DNA of 11,129 bases from CAKVLS01 sp045638465 (lineage in GTDB: Bacteria; Bacillota; Clostridia; Christensenellales; UBA1242): NCBI GenBank assembly GCA_045638465.1, contig JAZUBK010000036.1:1-11129 (forward strand). The letters run 5' to 3'. The notes under the pieces are model-generated. The model saw only the letters and a program-made list of their open reading frames with translations, ran no database searches and was not told the origin of the DNA. Below, one piece after another: positions 6,300 through 11,129 of this stretch (position 1 is its first letter; each line of letters begins with the position of its first letter). The position numbers and the translations under genes were made by a program.

Positions 6300-6363
6300 T
6301 TGTTATTTGTAATATATGTATATTCTATAACAAATATTATATGGAAGTTTGTTAGATTAACAA
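6300..6363. repeat. Clustered TTGTTA/TAACAA inverted repeats upstream of pgi
   Basis: TTGTTAT (6300-6306) pairs with ATAACAA (6327-6333), with an inner AATAT/ATATT stem. A second, tight TTGTTA-GAT-TAACAA inverted repeat lies at 6349-6363. Two same-sequence inverted repeats in 64 bp, overlapping the best pgi promoter, could be operator half-sites or chance in AT-rich DNA. No T-run follows, so they are poor terminators. Confidence 0.4.
6336..6363 (-). promoter_or_regulatory. Probable distal pgi promoter
   Basis: On the minus strand TTGTTA (6358-6363) and a perfect TATAAT (6336-6341) are 16 nt apart. Transcription would start near 6329 and leave a leader of about 94 nt before pgi. It is a better match than the proximal candidate. 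The -35 lies inside the TTGTTA/TAACAA inverted repeat. Confidence 0.5.
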
Positions 6364-6388
6364 TAATTACAAAATGGTTTCATTATAA

Positions 6389-6874
6389 CTATTTATTACA
6401 GTGCCCTTTCCATACTTCTTCAAAAAACCTCTCAAAATATGGAATTATAAGGTCTATTTCTTCTTTGCACAAAGTTTCATTTTTGTTGCCATAATCATGG
6501 AAATAATCGTAGCTTTCCCAATAAAAATCTTGAAAATTATATAAATAATAGTTGTGTCTTTTTTCACCGTAATCTTCGTGTAAAATAGAATTTATCACTC
6601 GATCTAAAATACCAAGCAAACATTCTTGTCTACTACTAGGAGTCCATTTTGGATCAGAAACAAACATACCATAATTTACTTTTATTTGGTTAAACAACTC
6701 TTTTAAAACATCAATAAAATCAAAATCATCATATGTCATCGTTTTCAATGCTTCTAGCTCTTTTGATATCCAAACTCCCTCTTTATTTTTCATTTCTCTT
6801 ATTGTCTTTGCATATTTAGAGTTTTCCATACCATCATTTAAATATTTTACAATACTACTTCTTATAAGCTCCAT
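6389..6874 (-). CDS. Hypothetical protein, 161 residues
   Basis: I do not recognise this protein. It looks soluble: no signal peptide or membrane segment, and rich in acidic and aromatic residues, with a Tyr/Phe/Asp-dense stretch near residues 115-130 and amphipathic, probably helical ends. The start is set at 6874, where AGGAG sits 5 nt upstream. An upstream in-frame ATG at 6928 would add a hydrophobic stretch (FFIFCAII) that falsely resembles a signal peptide and overlaps the promoter zone. A possible extended -10, TGCTATCAT (6897-6905), precedes it without a clear -35. It is divergent from the 7027-7506 gene across 152 nt. Coding status rests on the good ribosome binding site and a full-length frame with normal amino-acid make-up. 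Confidence 0.7.
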   Translation of the reverse strand: MELIRSSIVKYLNDGMENSKYAKTIREMKNKEGVWISKELEALKTMTYDDFDFIDVLKELFNQIKVNYGMFVSDPKWTPSSRQECLLGILDRVINSILHEDYGEKRHNYYLYNFQDFYWESYDYFHDYGNKNETLCKEEIDLIIPYFERFFEEVWKGHCNK

Positions 6875-6973
6875 AATCGCTCCTTTTTGTATTTTTATGA
6901 TAGCACAAAAAATAAAAAAAGCCCACAAAATAAGCCATACAAAAAGGCCTCCCTCAACAAAATTTTATCCCTA

Positions 6974-7002
6974 TTGCAAAAGTGCTATTTATATGTTACA
7001 AT
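6974..7002 (+). promoter_or_regulatory. Promoter of the 7027-7506 gene
   Basis: TTGCAA (6974-6979) and TACAAT (6997-7002) are exactly 17 nt apart, with a TG one base before the -10. Transcription would start near 7009. It is the only well-supported plus-strand promoter here. Confidence 0.75.
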
Positions 7003-7026
7003 TTTGGTAGAATATAGGAGCAAATT

Positions 7027-7506
7027 ATGTCAAAATATATCAACCAATTAACCGATGAAGAAATCGAAAAGTTTTTTAACGATAACGGCTATGAACTAAC
7101 CAAAGGTCTAACTGACAGAGAGGGCTTCCCTATTGACGCTATAGAAAGGGGCGACGAAGATATATTTATCAGAGCCCAAAAAATGCAAATAGACGAAACA
7201 GAAGCCGCACTAAATGAATACCTTATGAAGAAAGCACCTCACATTGCCGCCTTGTCTGCTATTGCATCTATGCGTAGTGGCTACGGCAGGAACATGGAGC
7301 TTATACATTTTTCCGATTATTTTATGTCAAAGTTTTGCATCACTGAAGAAGACAAGCAAGAAAGCGAAGAGTTATGCCACTCATATATATCTTTTATGGA
7401 CGACAAATTCCCAACATATAGAGCCGATCTTATCGAATATTGCGACTCCCTAGAAGAAGAAAGTGCCGAGCAACCTCAAGACGATGGCCATGTTCCTACA
7501 TTATAA
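7027..7506 (+). CDS. Hypothetical acidic protein, 159 residues
   Basis: I do not recognise a family. It is the only gene on the plus strand. The product looks cytoplasmic, is strongly acidic, and ends in a Glu/Asp/Gln-rich tail (EEESAEQPQDD) that is probably disordered. The middle contains a possible helical segment (PHIAALSAIASM, about 70-81) too short and polar to be a clear membrane span. The ATG is well placed: AGGAG at 7016-7020, 6 nt upstream, behind a good promoter. A strong terminator follows 11 nt after the stop. With its own promoter and terminator it is a complete single-gene unit facing the lipoprotein pair. Confidence 0.75.
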   Translation: MSKYINQLTDEEIEKFFNDNGYELTKGLTDREGFPIDAIERGDEDIFIRAQKMQIDETEAALNEYLMKKAPHIAALSAIASMRSGYGRNMELIHFSDYFMSKFCITEEDKQESEELCHSYISFMDDKFPTYRADLIEYCDSLEEESAEQPQDDGHVPTL

Positions 7507-7516
7507 AAATTAAAAT

Positions 7517-7548
7517 AAAAAAGAGTGGATAATTTCCACTCTTTTTTT
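7517..7548. terminator. Bidirectional intrinsic terminator between convergent genes
   Basis: AAAAAAGAGTGG (7517-7528) pairs with CCACTCTTTTTT (7536-7547), 12 bp with a 7-nt loop, and a T-run on either strand. It lies between the ends of the plus-strand 7027-7506 gene and the minus-strand lipoprotein gene, so it can stop both. Confidence 0.92.
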
Positions 7549-7575
7549 ATTTTGTTAAGTTGTTACTTATTGGTT

Positions 7576-9300
7576 TTATCCCATATATTTATCATATAAG
7601 ATTTGTCCAGCAACTTTATCTGGGCTTGCAACACCAGTAATATAAGGATGTAAGTTTTCGATTTCTGAAACTTCATTAACCCCATACACTTCAATTGGTA
7701 GATATTTAGAAATACAACTATCAACAAGAGAGAAAACTAAATTTGCATTATTAGCATAGAAGAACACATCGTTAGTTTCTGTTTTTAATGCTTCCAATTC
7801 AGCAATTTGTTCTACTGTAATAGTTTCGGTTGCATAACCTAATCTTGCTTTAGCATTTAATTGATTAATAGCTGTTAACACATTAATATCAGAAGATACC
7901 CAAGTTACTTTGTTTAACATTCCGCTTCTAAACACTGTTGTAACTAAACTTTCAATGTTAGCTTGTGTTGCACTGCTCTTAACTTGAATGTAAGGGTGAA
8001 TTGCCATGTATTTACATACTTTAATAAATTCTTCGAATGTAGGAATTTCTTCATCAGCATATGCAGCAGATTTCCAAGAACCAAAGTCGTAAGCTTTAAC
8101 TTCTGCTAGTGTCATATCTGCAATATTACCTTCTCCATCAGATGTTCTGTCAATTGTGTCATCTCGTAATAACACACCAACACCATCGCTTGTAAATGAA
8201 ACATCGCATGTAACCATATCAAAGCCTTTTTCATGGGCCAATCTAACTGCTGAAAGTGTGTTTTCAGGAGCTTCGGCAGAATATCCCATAAGAGCAATTG
8301 AATTTACACCATAACTATTAACTTCGTCTGATTTATCAGGTGTGATAATTATTGATTTAGCATCTGAATAAATCTTACCATTAATTTCTAAATATTTTTC
8401 CCATTCTTGATCATCTGTATCAACAACACCATCTAGTGGGTTTGTAGCAAAATTAACTCTTACATAAGAATCTCTAGATAAAGTTACAGTTTTTGTTTCT
8501 TTATCATAATGATGTTTTACAGCACTATTACCAATATTTAAATTACCAGATGGTGTAGCGGCATTAATCCAACCAGTATCTTCAGCCAATCCAGGTTGTT
8601 TACTAGCATCAAAATTTATTCCATCAGATGAAATAGACATACCAAATTGATAATCTGTATCATTACCAACACATTTAAAAGTTGTGCCAGCTTTAAACTT
8701 ATATTCAAACCATAAAGAAACTCTCTTATTAGTTCTTTCATCAACACTTCCTAAAGCATTACCTTGTCTAAGGTCATATTCATAATTAGAATAAGTTGCT
8801 GCATTATAAACAAAATCTTTTTCAAGATCTACATCATAAAGATTAATTTCGGTTTTTACTCCGTCAAGAACAATAAACCCGTCTTCATCGAAAGAAATGC
8901 TTGGTGTTTCACCTTTAATTTTATACCAAGTATAAGCATTGTAGTTAGTAGGTGCTGTTTCGCTTGTTCCATTGTAAATACCAATGTAATCGCCTGTTCC
9001 TGATTCTAAAATATCAGAATCTGCATCAGGCATTTCATTTGCATATTTTACGTATGTATAACTTGATGCGCCAGTTGCTCCTTTTAAGCTTTCTAGCCAT
9101 TCTTGAACAGTTCCTTCAAATCCATTTTCTACAGCTATTTCATAAGCACTTTTTCCATTTGCACCATCTGCACCTGCAGCACCAGCAGCACACCCAACCA
9201 AAGCCATTGGGCTAAGTGCCATAACTCCGGCAAGAGCCATCGCTGCTAAACCTTTTTTGCTAAAAACATTTAAAGGTTTTTTATTTTTATCTTTTGCCAT
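7576..9300 (-). CDS. Lipoprotein with degenerate GDPD domain (probable pseudoenzyme)
   Basis: A 574-residue paralogue of the next gene. The basic n-region, hydrophobic core and lipobox LVGC (C37) predict a membrane-anchored surface lipoprotein. A short Gly-rich, collagen-like stretch and a GKSAYEIAVENGF...EWLESLKG motif follow (38-78). A middle region of unknown fold spans about 80-325, and a GDPD-type domain about 330-572 (APENTL, DDTIDRTSDG, FGSWKS, IPTFEEF). GDPD enzymes cleave glycerophosphodiesters with two His, two Glu and an Asp. Here the HR pair is LM (337-338), the Glu of ExD is Thr (T364), the second His is Arg (R379) and the later Glu is Gln (Q439); only the Asp (D366) remains. The frame is intact, so this is not a decayed pseudogene; a binding or structural role is inferred. 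GGAG lies 7 nt before the ATG. The 42-nt gap from the upstream paralogue suggests one transcript. Confidence 0.9.
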   Translation of the reverse strand: MAKDKNKKPLNVFSKKGLAAMALAGVMALSPMALVGCAAGAAGADGANGKSAYEIAVENGFEGTVQEWLESLKGATGASSYTYVKYANEMPDADSDILESGTGDYIGIYNGTSETAPTNYNAYTWYKIKGETPSISFDEDGFIVLDGVKTEINLYDVDLEKDFVYNAATYSNYEYDLRQGNALGSVDERTNKRVSLWFEYKFKAGTTFKCVGNDTDYQFGMSISSDGINFDASKQPGLAEDTGWINAATPSGNLNIGNSAVKHHYDKETKTVTLSRDSYVRVNFATNPLDGVVDTDDQEWEKYLEINGKIYSDAKSIIITPDKSDEVNSYGVNSIALMGYSAEAPENTLSAVRLAHEKGFDMVTCDVSFTSDGVGVLLRDDTIDRTSDGEGNIADMTLAEVKAYDFGSWKSAAYADEEIPTFEEFIKVCKYMAIHPYIQVKSSATQANIESLVTTVFRSGMLNKVTWVSSDINVLTAINQLNAKARLGYATETITVEQIAELEALKTETNDVFFYANNANLVFSLVDSCISKYLPIEVYGVNEVSEIENLHPYITGVASPDKVAGQILYDKYMG

Positions 9301-9342
9301 ATTTTTTCTCCATTTTTTATTATTTATGTTTATTATTTACTT

Positions 9343-11064
9343 TTATTGTTTATATTTATCATATAAAAGTTGACCAGCAATTTTATCGTTACTTGTAACA
9401 CCAGTAATGTAAGGATGCAAGTTTTTAATGGTTTCAACATTGTCAACTGTGCACACTTCTAGTGGTATAGCTGCAGCAATACATTTCTCAATAATTGCAT
9501 TTGTAACTTTTGTGTTATCTGCACTAAAGAACACTTCGTTTTTGCCAGTTTTTAAAGTTTTTAATTGGTTTATCATGTCATCAGTAATTGGAGCTGCTAA
9601 ATAACCAAGTCTTGCTGTATCATCCACATTTTTAACATATTGTATAGCGCTAAACTCAAATGAAATCCAAGTAACTCTATCAAGCATTCCGTATTTTCTT
9701 ACAGTAGCAACCAAGCTTTCAACTTCTGCTTGTGAAGCACCTTTCTTAATTTCAATGTAAGGGTGCATATCAATATATTTACATAAACGAATAAATTCAT
9801 CAAATGTAGGAATTTGTGTACCAGCAAACTCACTTGATTTCCAAGAACCATAGTCATATTGTCTAGCTTGTGCAAGTGTTAAATTTCTAATGTTACCTGA
9901 TCCGTTAGATGTTCTGTCAATTGTGTCATCATGTAATAACACACCAATTCCATCTTTAGTAAATGTAACATCACATTCTGCCATTGTAAAACCACGCTCT
10001 TTTGCTATTTTATAAGCAATAAGTGTGTTTTCCGGAGCTTCGGTAGATGCCCCTCTGTGTGCAACTGCATTCATACCATAATTTTTAATTTCAGTTGGGA
10101 AAGTTCCAACAGTTACATTTAATTGATTTTCATATTCCAAATGTTTTCCGTTGATTTCAACATATTCATACCAATGTTCAGTGGTTGTAGTAAGGTTTGT
10201 ATTATCTTTTTTTGCAAAACCAATTCTTACATATGAATCTTCGGCTAAAGTTAAGGTTTTTGTTTCTGCATCATATTGATGTTTAACTGAACCAGTACCT
10301 TTATTTAGGCCTCCTGTTGGTGTAGAAGAATCAATCCAGTCAGTATCTTCTGCAATATCAGGAGTTTTACTAGAATCAAAATTAACCCCATCACGAGAGA
10401 TAAGTAAACCCATTTTGTATTTGGTATCATCTCCAACAACTCTAAATGTGGTGCCCTTTTTAAATTTGTAATCATCAAACCACATAGAAATTCTAGTTGT
10501 AGCAGAAGCACCCAAGGCATTTGCTTGTTTCATTTCATACCTATAACTAGCATGTGTTTCCGCATTAAAGTTAAAATCGTATTCCACTTCAGTAGGATGC
10601 AAACAAACATTAGTTTTTACACCATCAATAATAATGTATCCATCATCATCGTAGGTAACTACCGGATTTTCACCTTTAATTTTATACCAACTATAAGCAG
10701 TATAGTTAGTAGGTGCAGTTGCGCTTGGCCCTGCATAGACACCAATAAAATCTCCGCTTCCACTCGCTAAAATATCTGAATCTTCATCAGGCATTGAATC
10801 AGCATATTTTATGTGTGTGTAGCTAGAAGTTCCATTAGCACCTTTTAAGCTATTTAACCATTCAGCTTCGGTTCCAACAAACCCATTTTCAACTGCAAGT
10901 TCATATGCACTTTTACCATTAGTTCCAGCATCACCTTTAGGACCAGCTTTTCCACAACCTACAAGCATAAGTGGACTAGCAACCATAACACCAGCTAAAG
11001 CAAGCGCAATTAAACCCTTTTTGCTTAAAACGTTAAAAGGTTTTTTGTTTTTGTCTTTTGCCAT
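9343..11064 (-). CDS. Glycerophosphodiester phosphodiesterase-domain lipoprotein
   Basis: Predicted cell-surface lipoprotein of 573 residues that hydrolyses glycerophosphodiesters to sn-glycerol-3-phosphate and an alcohol. Teichoic-acid glycerophosphate is another possible substrate, but this is inference. Order: basic n-region, hydrophobic core, lipobox LVGC (C37), Gly-x-y stretch GKAGPKGDAGTNG (38-50), GKSAYELAVENGF...EWLNSLKG (50-74), an unassigned middle region to about 325, then a GDPD domain (about 329-571). The active-site set is complete: AHRG (H336, R337), ECDV (E363, D365), LLHDD (H378) and YIEIK (E438), plus APENTL and DRTSNG. It is clearly homologous to the downstream gene along its whole length. 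The start has GGGAGAGG just upstream. An 18-bp palindrome lies 25 nt upstream of the ATG. Confidence 0.93.
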   Translation of the reverse strand: MAKDKNKKPFNVLSKKGLIALALAGVMVASPLMLVGCGKAGPKGDAGTNGKSAYELAVENGFVGTEAEWLNSLKGANGTSSYTHIKYADSMPDEDSDILASGSGDFIGVYAGPSATAPTNYTAYSWYKIKGENPVVTYDDDGYIIIDGVKTNVCLHPTEVEYDFNFNAETHASYRYEMKQANALGASATTRISMWFDDYKFKKGTTFRVVGDDTKYKMGLLISRDGVNFDSSKTPDIAEDTDWIDSSTPTGGLNKGTGSVKHQYDAETKTLTLAEDSYVRIGFAKKDNTNLTTTTEHWYEYVEINGKHLEYENQLNVTVGTFPTEIKNYGMNAVAHRGASTEAPENTLIAYKIAKERGFTMAECDVTFTKDGIGVLLHDDTIDRTSNGSGNIRNLTLAQARQYDYGSWKSSEFAGTQIPTFDEFIRLCKYIDMHPYIEIKKGASQAEVESLVATVRKYGMLDRVTWISFEFSAIQYVKNVDDTARLGYLAAPITDDMINQLKTLKTGKNEVFFSADNTKVTNAIIEKCIAAAIPLEVCTVDNVETIKNLHPYITGVTSNDKIAGQLLYDKYKQ

Positions 11065-11088
11065 TTTCCTCTCCCTTATTTTATTTTA

Positions 11089-11106
11089 TTAAAACTATAG
11101 TTTTAA
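11089..11106. promoter_or_regulatory. 18-bp perfect palindrome upstream of the lipoprotein pair, possible operator
   Basis: TTAAAACTATAGTTTTAA is its own reverse complement. A related half-site, TTAAACTAG on the minus strand, lies just beyond it (near 11110-11118). The centre contains TATAGT, a possible -10, but no fitting -35 is visible before the window ends. Position in front of a two-gene unit suggests a dimeric repressor site; this is inference. Confidence 0.45.
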
Positions 11107-11129
11107 CATTCTAGTTTAATATTACCCCC

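Noticed and set aside
6875..6928. Signal peptide on the 6389-6874 protein
   Set aside because: The hydrophobic extension appears only if translation starts at 6928, upstream of the proper AGGAG site, across probable promoter sequence.
7576..9300. Decayed pseudogene
   Set aside because: Although catalytic residues are lost, the frame is intact over 574 codons with a good ribosome binding site, intact lipobox and conserved fold motifs. A pseudoenzyme fits better than decay.
1..11129. TGA recoding, CRISPR array, tRNA/rRNA genes or insertion sequences
   Set aside because: Trp codons I checked are TGG and no gene needs TGA readthrough. I found no regularly spaced repeats, no cloverleaf-like sequence and no transposase-like frame by reading both strands.

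Overview
The window is AT-rich, and almost every gene has an AGGAG-type ribosome binding site, sigma-A-like promoter boxes (TTGACA/TATAAT) and short intrinsic terminators. Together with the mix of housekeeping proteins and lipoboxed surface proteins, this points to a low-GC Bacillota, probably an anaerobic Clostridia-like lineage, possibly a gut species. That placement is inference. The standard genetic code fits: Trp is encoded by TGG where checked, and no gene needs TGA readthrough.

Layout, left to right. All genes are on the minus strand except one. 1-1255: murA, cut by the left edge a few residues before its C-terminus. 1399-2433: a two-TM membrane protein with a Ser/Arg-rich N-terminus and a C-terminal zinc ribbon. 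2563-3552: trpS, preceded by a roughly 190-nt leader (3579-3771) that encodes a 10-residue peptide with three Trp codons and ends in an intrinsic terminator. 3864-4331: a Nudix hydrolase. 4445-4861: a GNAT acetyltransferase. 4988-6235: pgi. 6389-6874 (minus) and 7027-7506 (plus): two small divergent unrecognised genes. 7576-9300 and 9343-11064: two tandem paralogous lipoproteins with C-terminal glycerophosphodiester phosphodiesterase (GDPD) domains.

Most genes look like separate transcription units with their own promoter and/or terminator. The exception is the lipoprotein pair, separated by 42 nt with no visible terminator and probably cotranscribed.

Three points stand out. (1) trpS appears to be controlled by ribosome-mediated transcription attenuation. 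A perfect promoter drives a leader peptide, MFNSFTWWRW, followed by mutually exclusive hairpins and a terminator; no T-box is present. (2) The TrpRS has no tryptophan at all; the usual bacterial Trp at about position 92 is Phe. (3) The downstream GDPD lipoprotein has lost nearly every catalytic residue (HR to LM, E to T, H to R, E to Q) while staying full length, so it looks like a tandem pseudoenzyme beside an intact enzyme.
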